64,000 nt of DNA from Rathayibacter sp. VKM Ac-2759 (GCF_009834225.1 NZ_CP047176.1:1178001-1242000), one strand, 5' to 3'; positions 8,311 through 17,866 are shown, counted from the stretch's first letter. Notes: generated from the letters alone by a model not told the origin. Translations and numbers: made by a program.

Positions 8311-10086
8311 TCAGGCGCGGTCGCGCGCCTCCGAGCGCTGACGGCGGACCGTGGCGAGCAGGAGCCCGCCGATGCCGCCCGCGATCAGCAGGCCGCCGAT
8401 GCCCAGCGGGAGGCCGGTCTCGGCACCCGTCGCGGCGAGGGTCGGCTTCGTGGGCTTCGCCGGAGCGTGCCCCGCGCCCGCGGTGGGCGTCGTGGTCGGG
8501 ACGGGCGCGGCGGTCGGGGCCGTGGTGGGCTCCGTCGTCGGCTCGGCCGTCGGCTCCGCGGTGGGCTCCGCGGTCGGCTCGGCCGTCGGGGCGACGGTCG
8601 GCTCGGCGGTCGGCGTCGGAGTGGGCTCCGGCGTCGTCGGGTTCTTCTCGGCGTCGATGGCCGAGGTGTCCTCGGCGAACGAGGCGGTCACGAACGCGAT
8701 GGCCTTCGAGGTGATGCCGAGCGCCTCCTGGTTGATGTTGGCGATGTCGTCACCGGCCGAGTGGTAGTTCGGGTCGTGCGTGATGCCGGCGGTTCCGCCG
8801 AACAGCGCGGCCTCCTCCTCGGTCTTGACGTCGTCGGCTCCGGTGAAGAGGCCGGACGCGGGGATACCGGCCGAGATGAAGCCGTCGTAGTCGCTGCGTC
8901 CGTCGAACGCGGTGTCGATCCACGGCTGGTCGATCGAGTCGAAGTAGTCGGTGAACGCCTTCTCGGTCGCGATCGAGCCCGCGGGGACCTCGACCGGAGC
9001 CTCGTAGGTGGACTCGTTCGCGTCGTAGACCGAGATCACGTAGTTGGGGGAGGCGACCATGTCGAAGTTCAGGTAGGTCGCGATCTTGTCCGCGTCCTCC
9101 TCCGTCAGCGAGTCGACGTAGGTGTACGAGCCGACGAGTCCGACCTCCTCGGCGCCCCACCAGGCGAAGCGCACCGCGTTGGTGGTCTCGCCCGCGTCGG
9201 CGAGCTGGACGGCGGTCTCGAGGAGCGTCGCCGATCCCGAGCCGTTGTCGTTGATGCCGGGGCCCTCGGGAACACCGTCGAGGTGCGCGCCGAGCATCAC
9301 GACGTTGTCGTGGTCGCCGCCCGGGGTCTCGGTGATGATGTTGAAGGTGTCGGTGTCGGTCGTCGTCTGCTCGAGGACGAGCGTCGCCGTCGTCGGCAGC
9401 GCCGCGATCAGCGCCTGGCCCTCTTCGAGGGTGACGCCGACGGAGGGGATGTAGCTGTCGTCGGGCGCGCCCAGGGTCCCGTTGAGGGGCTCCGCGGCGA
9501 CGTTGTTGTAGACGATGATCGCGGAGGCGCCGGCGGCTCCCGCGGCCGCGCTCTTCTCCGAGAAGCTGCAGGTGCCGCGGCTGACGAGGGCGACCTTGCC
9601 GGTCGCGTCCAGCCCGGCCCAGGCGTCGGCGTCGCAGCCCAGCGGGTCGATCGGCTGGATCAGCTCGCCGGTCACGCCGCCCTCGGGAGTGGAGGGGGTG
9701 AACGACATCGGGATGCCCTCGACCGCGGGGGTCGTGGTCAGCGAGAACTCGTCGATGGTCTGCGTCGTGGTGGTGAAGTCCTGACGCTCGGTGGTGTAGC
9801 CGGCCTCCTTCAGCACCGACTCGACGTACTGCCCGCTGAGCTCGTAGCCCTCGGTGCCGATGGCGCGGTTGCCGTCGTTGGCGTCCGCGATCGCCTGGAA
9901 CGCCTCCAGGTGGGTCATGATGCCGTCGACCGTGACGGTCTCGGCGAAGTCGACCGGCTCGACGGCGCTCGCCGTCGGAGCGAAGGCGAAGCCGGCGACG
10001 ATCGCGCCGGCTCCGATCATCGCGCTCGAGCCGATCAGTGAGCGTCGGCGCCGAGCGCCTCCGGCTCCGTGGGTGGTGTCCGCCAC
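8311..10086 (-). CDS. Secreted M28 aminopeptidase with LAATG wall anchor
   Basis: 591 aa from the GTG at 10086, which has GAAAGGG 7 nt upstream. A signal peptide with a basic 'RRRRSL' start covers residues about 10-44. A protease-associated (PA) insert with 'GKVALVSRGTCSFSEKSAAA' precedes the di-zinc M28 site: 'GAHLDGVPEGPGINDNGSG', 'WWGAEEVGLVGS', 'NFDMV' and 'HDPNYHSAGDD'. The family removes N-terminal residues from peptides outside the cell. A Pro/Thr/Glu-rich stalk with PTAEPTAEP repeats follows. The C-terminus has LAATG, a hydrophobic span and a basic tail, the layout of a sorting signal of the LAXTG type used by class E sortases. No sortase gene is in this window. Confidence 0.92.
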   Translation of the reverse strand: MADTTHGAGGARRRRSLIGSSAMIGAGAIVAGFAFAPTASAVEPVDFAETVTVDGIMTHLEAFQAIADANDGNRAIGTEGYELSGQYVESVLKEAGYTTERQDFTTTTQTIDEFSLTTTPAVEGIPMSFTPSTPEGGVTGELIQPIDPLGCDADAWAGLDATGKVALVSRGTCSFSEKSAAAGAAGASAIIVYNNVAAEPLNGTLGAPDDSYIPSVGVTLEEGQALIAALPTTATLVLEQTTTDTDTFNIITETPGGDHDNVVMLGAHLDGVPEGPGINDNGSGSATLLETAVQLADAGETTNAVRFAWWGAEEVGLVGSYTYVDSLTEEDADKIATYLNFDMVASPNYVISVYDANESTYEAPVEVPAGSIATEKAFTDYFDSIDQPWIDTAFDGRSDYDGFISAGIPASGLFTGADDVKTEEEAALFGGTAGITHDPNYHSAGDDIANINQEALGITSKAIAFVTASFAEDTSAIDAEKNPTTPEPTPTPTAEPTVAPTAEPTAEPTAEPTAEPTTEPTTAPTAAPVPTTTPTAGAGHAPAKPTKPTLAATGAETGLPLGIGGLLIAGGIGGLLLATVRRQRSEARDRA

Positions 10087-10248
10087 AGGTGGTCCCTTTC
10101 GTCGATGACAGGGGCCGTCGGATCGACGACCGGCGCCCTCCCGATCCTGGGATCGAGCCGCGCCCTTTGCGAGGCTATTCACAGGATCGGCGGAAGCACA
10201 CCCTTTCGGGGCAGATTTCACAGGTCGGAAACACCCGGGGACCGCGGC

Positions 10249-10971
10249 TCAGCCCGTCGCCTCGCTCTCCGCCCACTCGCGGAGCATCGCGATCGTCTCG
10301 GCCGGGCGGTCGCGGTGCGGGCTGTGCCCCGAACCGGACACCACCGCGTAGCGGGTCCGCGGGTTGGCCCGGAGCACCTCGGCGGCGAGGCTCGGCGGGA
10401 GGAAGGTGAAGACCTCGGGGTCTCCGGCGAGCACGAGCACCGGCGCCCGCAGCGCGGGGACGTCGGCCAGCAGGTCCCACGGGTCGTTCTCGTCCACCGT
10501 CGCGGCGACGGCCGCCGGGTCGGCCGCGCGGGCCGCGGCGAGCTTCTCGGCGCGATCGCGCTCGTCCCAGTGCGGCAGCGTCTCGGCGAGCCGCTCAGCG
10601 GTCGTGCCGAGATCGGCGAGCTCGCCCTCGCGCACCTCCGCCCGCTGCGCCTGCCCGAGGCGGAGCACCGGATCGAGCAGCGCCAGCCGCTCGGCCCAGC
10701 CGGAGTCGCGCGCGGCGGCCCGCACCGCGATCGCCCCGCCGAGCGAGTGCCCGACGACGAGCCCCCACGCCCCGTCGTCGGGCCGCAGCGCGAGCGCGTC
10801 GTCGGCGTACGCGTCGTGACGGGAGGAGCCGCCGCGGGGTCCGGCGCCGTGGCCGCGCAGATCCGGGGCGCTCACCCGCCAACCGGCGGTGCGCAGCTCG
10901 TCGGCGAGCCGCCACCAGGTTCCGGAGGCGCCGCCGAGGCCGTGCAGGAGGAGAGCGTCGCGGTTCGTCAT
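10249..10971 (-). CDS. Alpha/beta-fold hydrolase
   Basis: 240 aa. The nucleophile elbow is G-H-S-L-G-G ('VVGHSLGGAIAVRAA'). The oxyanion-side motif is 'LLHGLGGASGTWW', the cap follows 'DLRGHGAGPRGG', the acid is probably Asp in 'LVLAGDPEVF', and the catalytic His is in 'GSGHSPHRD'. It is therefore a cytosolic serine hydrolase or esterase of the MhpC type with unknown substrate. The ATG lies exactly 6 nt after a TAGCGT box. The aldo/keto reductase gene lies 19 nt beyond, upstream on the same strand, with its own box. Confidence 0.85.
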   Translation of the reverse strand: MTNRDALLLHGLGGASGTWWRLADELRTAGWRVSAPDLRGHGAGPRGGSSRHDAYADDALALRPDDGAWGLVVGHSLGGAIAVRAAARDSGWAERLALLDPVLRLGQAQRAEVREGELADLGTTAERLAETLPHWDERDRAEKLAAARAADPAAVAATVDENDPWDLLADVPALRAPVLVLAGDPEVFTFLPPSLAAEVLRANPRTRYAVVSGSGHSPHRDRPAETIAMLREWAESEATG

Positions 10972-10977
10972 GCCGCC

Positions 10978-10983
10978 ACGCTA
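10978..10983 (-). promoter_or_regulatory. -10 box of the alpha/beta hydrolase gene
   Basis: TAGCGT, then GGCGGC, then ATG on the minus strand: a spacing of exactly 6 nt, as for a leaderless mRNA. Confidence 0.6.
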
Positions 10984-10990
10984 GGGCGCC

Positions 10991-11809
10991 TCAGTCGAAC
11001 CGCGGGTCGCGACCGGTGCGCTCTCCGGTCGCGAGAGCGCTGATTCCTGCCAGATCGTCGTCGTCGAGGGTGAAGCCGAGCACGTCGAGGTTCTCGACGA
11101 TGCGCGCGGGCGTCACCGACTTGGGGATCACGACCACGCCGAGCTGCAGGTGCCAGCGGAGGACGACCTGCGCGGGCGAGACTCCGTGCTTGCCGGCGAT
11201 CCCTGCGAGCACCGGCTCGTCGAGCAGCCGGCCGCGGGCGAGCGGCGACCACGCCTCGGTGACGATGCCGTGCGCCGCGTCGAAGGCGCGCAGCTCCTCC
11301 TGCGGGAGCCTCGGGTGCAGCTCGACCTGGTTGATCGCGGGCACGACCCCGGCCTCGCCGAGGAGCCGCTCGAGGTGCTCGATCGCGAAGTTCGACACCC
11401 CGATCGACCGCGCGCGCCCCTCCTGCTGGATGCGCTCGAGGGCGCGGTAGGTGTCGACGTAGCGGTCGCGGGAGGGGATCGGCCAGTGCACGAGGTAGAG
11501 GTCGACGTAGTCGGTGCCGAGCAGCTCGAGGCTCCGGTCGAAGGCGGCGAGGGTCTCGTCGAAGCCGTGGTCGTCGTTCCAGACCTTCGTCGTCACGAAC
11601 ACCTGCTCGCGGGGCACGCCGCTCGCACGGATCCCCTCGCCGACGCCGCGCTCGTTGCCGTAGAGCGTGGCGGTGTCGACGTGGCGGTAGCCCGCCTCGA
11701 GGGCGGTCGCGACGGTGCGGGCCGCCTCCTCGTCGCCGATCTTGTAGACGCCGAGCCCGATCTGCGGGATCGCGCGGCCGTCGTTGAGGGGGATCAGCGG
11801 AGTGCTCAT
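10991..11809 (-). CDS. Aldo/keto reductase (2,5-diketogluconate reductase-like)
   Basis: 272 aa, the usual length of the family. The catalytic tetrad is visible: Asp in 'HVDTATLYGNERGVG', Tyr in the same motif, Lys in 'VFVTTKVWN' and His in 'LVHWPIP'. The NADPH-binding end has 'VVIPKSVTPARIVENLDV'. It reduces aldehydes or ketones in the cytosol with NADPH; the substrate cannot be told from sequence. It is probably transcribed independently of the hydrolase gene that follows, because each has its own -10-like box 6 nt before the start. Confidence 0.9.
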   Translation of the reverse strand: MSTPLIPLNDGRAIPQIGLGVYKIGDEEAARTVATALEAGYRHVDTATLYGNERGVGEGIRASGVPREQVFVTTKVWNDDHGFDETLAAFDRSLELLGTDYVDLYLVHWPIPSRDRYVDTYRALERIQQEGRARSIGVSNFAIEHLERLLGEAGVVPAINQVELHPRLPQEELRAFDAAHGIVTEAWSPLARGRLLDEPVLAGIAGKHGVSPAQVVLRWHLQLGVVVIPKSVTPARIVENLDVLGFTLDDDDLAGISALATGERTGRDPRFD

Positions 11810-11815
11810 GCCTCC

Positions 11816-11821
11816 ATGCTG
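11816..11821 (-). promoter_or_regulatory. -10-like box of the aldo/keto reductase gene
   Basis: CAGCAT on the minus strand, ending 6 nt before the ATG. It is weaker than the TAGNNT boxes but has the same spacing. Confidence 0.4.
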
Positions 11822-11837
11822 ACACGCGGCACCGACG

Positions 11838-12395
11838 TCAGAGACTCCAGTCGAGCTCTCCGTGCGGCCCCACCCGAACCGTGTCCTCGATCAGCGCGGC
11901 GAGCCCGGCGACTCCGAACAGGAGGCGGCGCTCGGCCCGCGCCGCGCCGTCGCGCTCGGTGAGGTTCCGCACCGCGAAGTAGGAGTCGTGCCCCGGCTGG
12001 AGTCCCTCGACCGGGCCGTGGTCGCCGAGACCGAGGAGTCCGCGCGCGGGCCGACGCCCCGGCCCGGCGCCGAACCACAGCGATCCCGTCTCGAGGACGA
12101 CCACGGTCGTCGACTCCGTGCCGCCCCCGGCGGTCTCGCGGTGCGCCGTGAGCTGCCAGCCGAAGCCGAGGTGGTGCAGCCGCACCGGGTGCGGTCCGCG
12201 CCACGCGTGCGCCGGGTCCTCGGCCCGGAAGTAGACGGGACTCGGGCGGAACGACCCCTCCCACAGGGCGGCCGCCAGCTCGCTGCACCACTCGGGCGTC
12301 TCGGGGTCCGCCCACGGCACGAGCACGTGAGCATCGGCCGCGGCGCGCTGATGCCGCCGGACGAGATCCTCCGCCTCTGCGCGCAGTCTCGTCAT
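11838..12395 (-). CDS. Conserved hypothetical protein
   Basis: 185 aa. The ATG at 12395 is preferred because GGAGGT stands 4-5 nt upstream; an ATG at 12419 lacks a binding site. The sequence is soluble and mixed alpha/beta, rich in Trp, Arg and Gly, with 'VRLHHLGFGWQLTAHRE', 'GSLWFGAGPGRRPARGLLGLGDHG' and 'DSYFAVRNLTERDG'. No domain was recognised and there is no signal peptide. Its stop is 28 nt before the aldo/keto reductase start on the same strand, so the two may be co-transcribed. Confidence 0.65.
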   Translation of the reverse strand: MTRLRAEAEDLVRRHQRAAADAHVLVPWADPETPEWCSELAAALWEGSFRPSPVYFRAEDPAHAWRGPHPVRLHHLGFGWQLTAHRETAGGGTESTTVVVLETGSLWFGAGPGRRPARGLLGLGDHGPVEGLQPGHDSYFAVRNLTERDGAARAERRLLFGVAGLAALIEDTVRVGPHGELDWSL

Positions 12396-12467
12396 GCGCA
12401 CCTCCGGCTCCCCCGTCATGGGGCCAACCCTAGAACGGTGCCCGGGGCCGGGCAACGGCGCGGCGGA

Positions 12468-13673
12468 TCAGGTCGGCAGGTTCACGGGTTCGGTGTCGGG
12501 GAGGGGGCTCGCGTCGCGTCCGCGCAGGTCGGGGTGGTAGCGGCGGCCGAGGGCGGGCACGACGAAGCCGACGAAGGCGAAGGCCGCCGCGACGGCGATC
12601 GCGGCCGTCGGACCGGACTGGTCGATCTGCACTCCGGCGATCGCCGAGCCGAGCGCGGCGCCGATCAGCTGGCCCGTGCCGACCCAGCCGTACGCCTCCG
12701 CCGTGTCCGAGAAGCGCACGCTCGCGGCGGTGATCGTGAACAGGGCGGCGAGGGCCGGAGCGATGCCGACTCCGGCGAGGAACAGGGTCGCCGAGAGCCA
12801 CCAGAAGTCGCTCGAGAACGCCGCGAGGCCCATGCCGACGGTCACGATCAGCATGCGCCGCGCGGTCGCCCAGCGGCTGATCGGGATGTGCCCGAGCGTC
12901 AGGCCCCCCACCAGCGAGCCGGCCGCGAAGATCGCCAGGACCACTCCGGACTCGACGCCGCCCTCGCCGAACACCGCGACGACTCCCGCCTCCACCGCCG
13001 CGCAGGCGCCGACGAGCAGGAAGCCGACGACGGTCGCCAGCAGCACCGGCGGCTTCGAGAGCACGACGCCGAGCTTGCGCTTGGAGCGCGGGATGCGCAC
13101 GCGGCCGACTTCGGGCGACGCGATGAACCAGATGCCGCCCCCGATCAGGAACGCGGCGGCCGTGAGGATGCCGGCGACCGTCGAGATCTGGATCGACACG
13201 AACGTGGTCAGCACCGGGCCGAGGACCCAGATGATCTCCTGCGCCGAGGCGTCGAGCGAGAAGAGCGGCGTGAGCTGCGAGCTGGTGACCATCTTGGGGT
13301 AGATGGTGCGGACGGCCGGCTGGACGGGCGGCATGCTGAGGCCCGCGATCAGGGCGATGACCACGAACTGCCAGATCTCGAGGTCGAGCAGCGCCATGGC
13401 GATGATCGCCGCGGCGCAGACGATCAGGGTGAGGGTGAGCACCCGGCGCATGCCGAGGCGCCCCATCAGCCTGCTCGTCAGAGGGCCGGCGATCGCCTGG
13501 CCGATCGACATCGAGCCGAGCACCAGACCGGCCGCCGCGTACGAGTCGTGCACGCGCTCGACGTGGAGCAGGAACGCGAGCGAGAGCATCCCGAACGGGA
13601 AGCGCGCCGTGAGCTGTGCCGCGATGATGCGCCCCACGCCGGGGGTCTTCAGGAGTTCGGTGTAGCTGCCCAC
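12468..13673 (-). CDS. MFS transporter
   Basis: 401 aa with about twelve hydrophobic segments. The family loop motif appears after helix 2 as 'SRLMGRLGMRRVLT', close to the G-x-L-x-D-R-x-G-R-R/K consensus. The type suggests a drug or metabolite efflux protein in the inner membrane; the substrate is unknown. GTG start, 6 nt after a TAGTGT box on the minus strand. It follows hrpA on the same strand by 38 nt with its own box. Confidence 0.85.
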   Translation of the reverse strand: MGSYTELLKTPGVGRIIAAQLTARFPFGMLSLAFLLHVERVHDSYAAAGLVLGSMSIGQAIAGPLTSRLMGRLGMRRVLTLTLIVCAAAIIAMALLDLEIWQFVVIALIAGLSMPPVQPAVRTIYPKMVTSSQLTPLFSLDASAQEIIWVLGPVLTTFVSIQISTVAGILTAAAFLIGGGIWFIASPEVGRVRIPRSKRKLGVVLSKPPVLLATVVGFLLVGACAAVEAGVVAVFGEGGVESGVVLAIFAAGSLVGGLTLGHIPISRWATARRMLIVTVGMGLAAFSSDFWWLSATLFLAGVGIAPALAALFTITAASVRFSDTAEAYGWVGTGQLIGAALGSAIAGVQIDQSGPTAAIAVAAAFAFVGFVVPALGRRYHPDLRGRDASPLPDTEPVNLPT

Positions 13674-13679
13674 CGGACG

Positions 13680-13685
13680 ACACTA
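13680..13685 (-). promoter_or_regulatory. -10 box of the MFS transporter gene
   Basis: TAGTGT, 6 nt, then GTG on the minus strand; predicted leaderless start. Confidence 0.55.
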
Positions 13686-13710
13686 GCGGCCCGCCCCGGC
13701 TCGGTGGACC

Positions 13711-16700
13711 TCAGCCCGCGAGCACCTTGCGGATGCGCTGCAGCGACACGCTCTCGGCCGTGCCGAGCCCCTGCGCGAAGAAGCTGACCCGCAGCTCCTC
13801 GATCATCCAGCGGGCGCGCGCGAGGTTCTCGGGCGCGTGCGGCGGCAGCGGGCGCACGCCGCCGGCCATGCGGTAGAGCTCCTGAGCCGCCTGCACCTCG
13901 TTGAGCCACACGCGGTCGCGGCCGACGTTCTCGCCGATCTTGCCGAAGCGCTCGGTGATCGCCGCGAGGTAGCGGGGCAGGTGGCGGAGGCGCTCGACGC
14001 CGGTCGCCGACACGAAGCCCGGGTAGACGAGGCCCGAGAGCTGCTCCCGCGCGTCGGTCAGCGCCGGCAGCAGGGCCATGCTCGAGGACGCCTTCAGCGC
14101 CTTCTCGACGCCGCGGGCGGTCGTCAGGATCGTGGTGACCGTCTTCACGGTCTCGAACATCGAGTCCATCACGCTCGCCGAGACGCGGTCGCGCACGGCG
14201 TCGAACTCGGCGCGGAGGAACAGCATCCCGTCGGGCTTCATCCGCCAGAGCACCGCGTCGACGCAGGCGAGCAGGCAGTCGGTGAACAGCGCCGTGGTGT
14301 TCTGGTACGGGCTCTGCGCGAGCACGAGCTTCTCGTGCGAGGTGAGGTGCTGCTGCACGTAGGCGACCGGGCTCGGCGTCGCGAGCAGCAGGAGGCGGCG
14401 GACGCCCCGCGGGTGCTCGCGCGCCTGGTCCTCGGCGGTCGCCAGCAGGCGGATCGACACCGAGTCGCCGTCGTCGATGAGCGCCGGGTAGGCGCGGATG
14501 GTGTTGCCGCCCTGCCGGGTGTCGGTCGTGCGGGGGAGCTCGGGCATGTCCCAGGTCTTCAGGCCCCGGCGCTCGAGCGCGTCGGGCACGCGCGCCTCGA
14601 CGACGCGGGCGACCTCGTCGCGGACCCGGCCGCGCAGGCGCTCGGCCAGCGGCGCGAGCTCCTTGCCGGCGGCGAGGGTCCGCCCGCGCTCGTCCGCGAT
14701 CGCGAAGGTCACCCGGAGGTGCGTGGGGATCCGCTCGAGGTCGAAGTCGGAGGCCTTCACCACGACGCCCGCCTCGCGCTGGATGGCGGCGGCGAGGGTC
14801 GCGGCGAACGACTCCGTCGGAGGGTTCGGGACGTCGTGGGGGAGCGCGGCCGTCAGCCGGCGGGCCCAGTCGTTCGCCGGGACGACGTTGCGGCGCAGGT
14901 GCTTGGGCAGCGCCTTGATCATGGCGGCCACCAGCTCGTCGCGGAGCCCGGGGACCAGCCAGTCGAAGCCCAGCGGCGAGACGCGGGGCAGGAGGGCGAG
15001 GGGCACGTGCACCGTGACGCCGTCCTCCTCGGTGCCCGGCTCGAACCGGTACGAGAGGCGCAGGCGCTGGTCGGCCTGGCGCCACTGGGTCGGGAACGCG
15101 GTCTCGTCGATCTCCTCCGCGTCCTCGGGCAGCAGGGTCTGCTGGGTCATCGTCAGCAGGTCGGGCTCGTCGTGCTGCGCCGTCCGCCACCAGGAGTCGA
15201 ACGAGCGCACCGAGTGGATGTCGCGGGGGAGGCGGCGGTCGTAGAAGTCGAAGACGGCCTCGTCGTCGACGAGGAGGTCGCGGCGCCGGGTGCGCTCCTC
15301 GAGCCGTTCGAGCTCGGCGCGCAGGGCGCGGTTCTTGCGGTCGAACGCGTGACGCGACTCCCACTCGCCCTCCACCAGGGCGTGCCGGATGAACAGCTCG
15401 CGGGCGTAGGAGGGGTCGATCCGCGAGAACTGCACGCGCCGGCGGGCGATGATCGGCACCCCGAAGAGGGTGACCTTCTCGTACGCGACGGCGGCGCCCT
15501 GCGACTTCTCCCAGTGCGGCTCGCTGAACTGCCGCTTCACGAGGTCGCCCGCGATCGCCTCCGCCCACGCCGGATCGATCGCGGCGTTGGAGCGCGCGAA
15601 CAGGCGACTGGTCTCGACCAGCTCGGCGCTCATCACGGCATCGGGCAGCTTCTTGGCGAGCGCGCTGCCCGGGAAGATCGAGAACTTGGCGTTGCGCGCG
15701 CCGACGTACTGCACACTCTGGCGCTCGCGGCTCTTCGCGGCACGCTGAGCCTGCTGCGAGGTGGTGTCCTTGATGCCGAGGTGCGAGAGCAGCCCCGCGA
15801 GCAGCGAGCGGTGGATCCCGTCGGGGTCGACCCTGGGCTCGCCGATCTCGAGCTTCAGCGGCCGGGCGAGCTGGCGCAGCTGCCGGAACACGTCCTGCCA
15901 CTCGCGCACGCGCAGGTAGTTGAGGTACTCGGCCTTGCAGAGCCGGCGGAACGCGCTGGAGGAGAGCTCCTGCTGCTTCTCCTCCAGGTGGTTCCAGAGG
16001 TTCAGCAGGGTGAGGAAGTCGCTGGTCGGGTCGACGAAGCGCGCGTGCTGCTGGTCGGCCTGCGCGCGGCGCTCGAGGGGGCGCTCGCGGACGTCCTGGA
16101 TCGTCAGCCCCGCGACGATCGCCATCACCTCGCGGCTGACGCCGTGCTTGCGCGACTCGATCACCATCCGCCCGAAGCGCGGGTCGATCGGCAGCCGCGC
16201 GAGGTCGCGGCCGATGCGGGTCAGCTGCGGCGCCGCGGGCGCGGTGCGCGTGCTCGACTCGCCCTGGGCGCGGATCGCGCCGAGCTCGGTGAGAAGGTCG
16301 AGGCCGTCCTTGATGCCTCGCGAGTCCGGAGGCGTCAGGAACGGGAAGGAGGCGATGTCGCCGAGCCCGAGCGAGATCATCTGCAGGATGACCGCGGCCA
16401 GACCCGTGCGGAGGATCTCGGGATCGGTGTACTCCGGGCGGCGGAGGTAGTCCTCCTCCGAGTACAGCCGGATCGCGATGCCCGCGCTGGTGCGGCCCGA
16501 GCGGCCGGACCGCTGGTTCGCCGACGCCTGCGAGACCGCCTCGATGGGGAGGCGCTGCACCTTGGAGCGCGCGCTGTAGCGCGAGATGCGGGCCGTGCCT
16601 CCGTCGATCACGTAGCGGATGCCGGGCACCGTGAGGCTCGTCTCGGCGACGTTCGTGGCCAGCACGACGCGCCGGCGGACGCCCGGGGTGCGCGAGCGCT

Positions 16701-17559
16701 CGAAGACGCGGTGCTGGTCGGCGGCCGACAGCCGGCCGTAGAGGGGGAGGACCTCGGTGCCCGGCAGGTTCCGGCCGCGGATCGCGTCCTCCGCGTCGCG
16801 GATCTCGTTCTCGCCCGAGAGGAAGACGAGCACGTCGCCCGCGTCCTCGCGGGCCAGTTCGGCGAGGGCATCGGCGATGCCCGTCATCAGATCGCGGCTG
16901 CCCGCGGTCGCGTCGGGAGTGTCGGTGTCGTCGTCCTCCTCCGGCTCCTCGGCCACCAGGGGGCGGTAGCGGATCTCGACGGGGTAGGTGCGGCCGGAGA
17001 CCTCGATGACCGGAGCCGGCTTCCCCTCCGCATCGGCGAAGTGCTTCGCGAAGCTCGCGGGGTCGATCGTCGCCGAGGTGATCACGAGCTTCAGCTCCGG
17101 CCGCTGCGGCAGCAGGCGGTGCAGGTAGCCGAGCAGGAAGTCGATGTTGAGGCTGCGCTCGTGCGCCTCGTCGATGATGATCGCGTCGTACCGGCTGAGC
17201 ATCCGGTCGTGGTTCATCTCGTTGAGCAGGATGCCGTCGGTCATCAGCTTGATCCGCGTCGAGGCGCTCGCCTTGTCGGTGAAGCGGACCTGGTAGCCCA
17301 CGATCCCGCCGACCTCGTCGTCGAGCTCCTCCGCGATGCGCTCGGCGATCGTGCGCGCGGCGATGCGGCGCGGCTGCGTGTGAGCGATGCTGCCGAGGCC
17401 GAGCTCGAGCAGGATCTTGGGCAGCTGCGTCGTCTTGCCCGATCCGGTCGCTCCGGCGACGATCACGACCTGGTTGTCGCGGATCGCTGCCGCGATGTCG
17501 TCGCGTCGCGCCGACACGGGCAGTTCGGGCGGATAGCGGATGCTGAGGACGTCTGACAT
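13711..17559 (-). CDS. hrpA: ATP-dependent RNA helicase HrpA
   Basis: 1282 aa, the length of full HrpA. The order is a DEAH-box core (Walker A 'GATGSGKTTQ' at about residue 36, 'IIIDEAHERSLN' at about 127, 'SATID', 'QRSGRSGR'), then HA2, an OB fold and the long C-terminal DUF3418. HrpA unwinds RNA in 3'-to-5' direction and, in E. coli, is linked to mRNA processing and rescue of collided ribosomes. The ATG is 9 nt after a TAGGAT box with GGAGGG between. It is divergent from the PLDc_N peptide gene. A very long antisense frame on the plus strand is only a GC-rich shadow. Confidence 0.96.
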   Translation of the reverse strand: MSDVLSIRYPPELPVSARRDDIAAAIRDNQVVIVAGATGSGKTTQLPKILLELGLGSIAHTQPRRIAARTIAERIAEELDDEVGGIVGYQVRFTDKASASTRIKLMTDGILLNEMNHDRMLSRYDAIIIDEAHERSLNIDFLLGYLHRLLPQRPELKLVITSATIDPASFAKHFADAEGKPAPVIEVSGRTYPVEIRYRPLVAEEPEEDDDTDTPDATAGSRDLMTGIADALAELAREDAGDVLVFLSGENEIRDAEDAIRGRNLPGTEVLPLYGRLSAADQHRVFERSRTPGVRRRVVLATNVAETSLTVPGIRYVIDGGTARISRYSARSKVQRLPIEAVSQASANQRSGRSGRTSAGIAIRLYSEEDYLRRPEYTDPEILRTGLAAVILQMISLGLGDIASFPFLTPPDSRGIKDGLDLLTELGAIRAQGESSTRTAPAAPQLTRIGRDLARLPIDPRFGRMVIESRKHGVSREVMAIVAGLTIQDVRERPLERRAQADQQHARFVDPTSDFLTLLNLWNHLEEKQQELSSSAFRRLCKAEYLNYLRVREWQDVFRQLRQLARPLKLEIGEPRVDPDGIHRSLLAGLLSHLGIKDTTSQQAQRAAKSRERQSVQYVGARNAKFSIFPGSALAKKLPDAVMSAELVETSRLFARSNAAIDPAWAEAIAGDLVKRQFSEPHWEKSQGAAVAYEKVTLFGVPIIARRRVQFSRIDPSYARELFIRHALVEGEWESRHAFDRKNRALRAELERLEERTRRRDLLVDDEAVFDFYDRRLPRDIHSVRSFDSWWRTAQHDEPDLLTMTQQTLLPEDAEEIDETAFPTQWRQADQRLRLSYRFEPGTEEDGVTVHVPLALLPRVSPLGFDWLVPGLRDELVAAMIKALPKHLRRNVVPANDWARRLTAALPHDVPNPPTESFAATLAAAIQREAGVVVKASDFDLERIPTHLRVTFAIADERGRTLAAGKELAPLAERLRGRVRDEVARVVEARVPDALERRGLKTWDMPELPRTTDTRQGGNTIRAYPALIDDGDSVSIRLLATAEDQAREHPRGVRRLLLLATPSPVAYVQQHLTSHEKLVLAQSPYQNTTALFTDCLLACVDAVLWRMKPDGMLFLRAEFDAVRDRVSASVMDSMFETVKTVTTILTTARGVEKALKASSSMALLPALTDAREQLSGLVYPGFVSATGVERLRHLPRYLAAITERFGKIGENVGRDRVWLNEVQAAQELYRMAGGVRPLPPHAPENLARARWMIEELRVSFFAQGLGTAESVSLQRIRKVLAG

Positions 17560-17568
17560 GAGCCCTCC

Positions 17569-17574
17569 ATCCTA
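17569..17574 (-). promoter_or_regulatory. -10 box of hrpA
   Basis: TAGGAT on the minus strand, 9 nt before the ATG; GGAGGG lies between, so either a very short leader or a leaderless mRNA is possible. Confidence 0.5.
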
Positions 17575-17623
17575 CGGCCGCGTGCGAGAATGCTCCGGCC
17601 CACGATCAGAACGGACGACCCGC

Positions 17624-17866
17624 ATGAACCCGCAGTCCCTGCTCGTGGTGCTCAACATCGTGCTGCTGCTGTTCGCGATCTCGGGAGTGCTCTCGAACCA
17701 GCGGCTGTCGAAGGTCGCGAAGGTGTCGTGGGTCGCGTTCATCGTGATCGCGCCGTTCCTCGGCAGCATCGCCTACCTCGTGCTCGGGAGGCGCGGCGGG
17801 CGCGGCGCGGGCGGCGGGGCCTCCGCGGGCCCGAGCCGCCCCAGCGGCTGGTTCTTCGAGCGCTGA
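17624..17866 (+). CDS. PLDc_N-type small membrane protein
   Basis: 80 aa from 'MNPQSLLVVLNIVLLLFAIS'; a start at 17540 would add an unrelated basic stretch. Two hydrophobic segments (about residues 5-22 and 33-54) flank 'NQRLSKVAKVSW'. The second ends in 'GSIAYLVLGRRGG', matching the PLDc_N family of two-helix membrane proteins found alone or fused to cardiolipin synthases. The tail is Gly/Ser-rich with a final 'WFFER'. The function of solitary members is unknown. It is 25 nt upstream of an MFS gene on the same strand. Confidence 0.75.
   Translation: MNPQSLLVVLNIVLLLFAISGVLSNQRLSKVAKVSWVAFIVIAPFLGSIAYLVLGRRGGRGAGGGASAGPSRPSGWFFER

Noticed and set aside
6862..10041. 1059-codon plus-strand frame across the kinase and aminopeptidase
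   Set aside because: It spans two real genes and a terminator on the other strand; composition is typical of GC-rich antisense frames.
13837..17556. Very long plus-strand open frame opposite hrpA
   Set aside because: It mirrors hrpA codon by codon; high GC removes stops from the antisense frame, and its translation is Arg/Gly/Val/Asp-rich with no domain.
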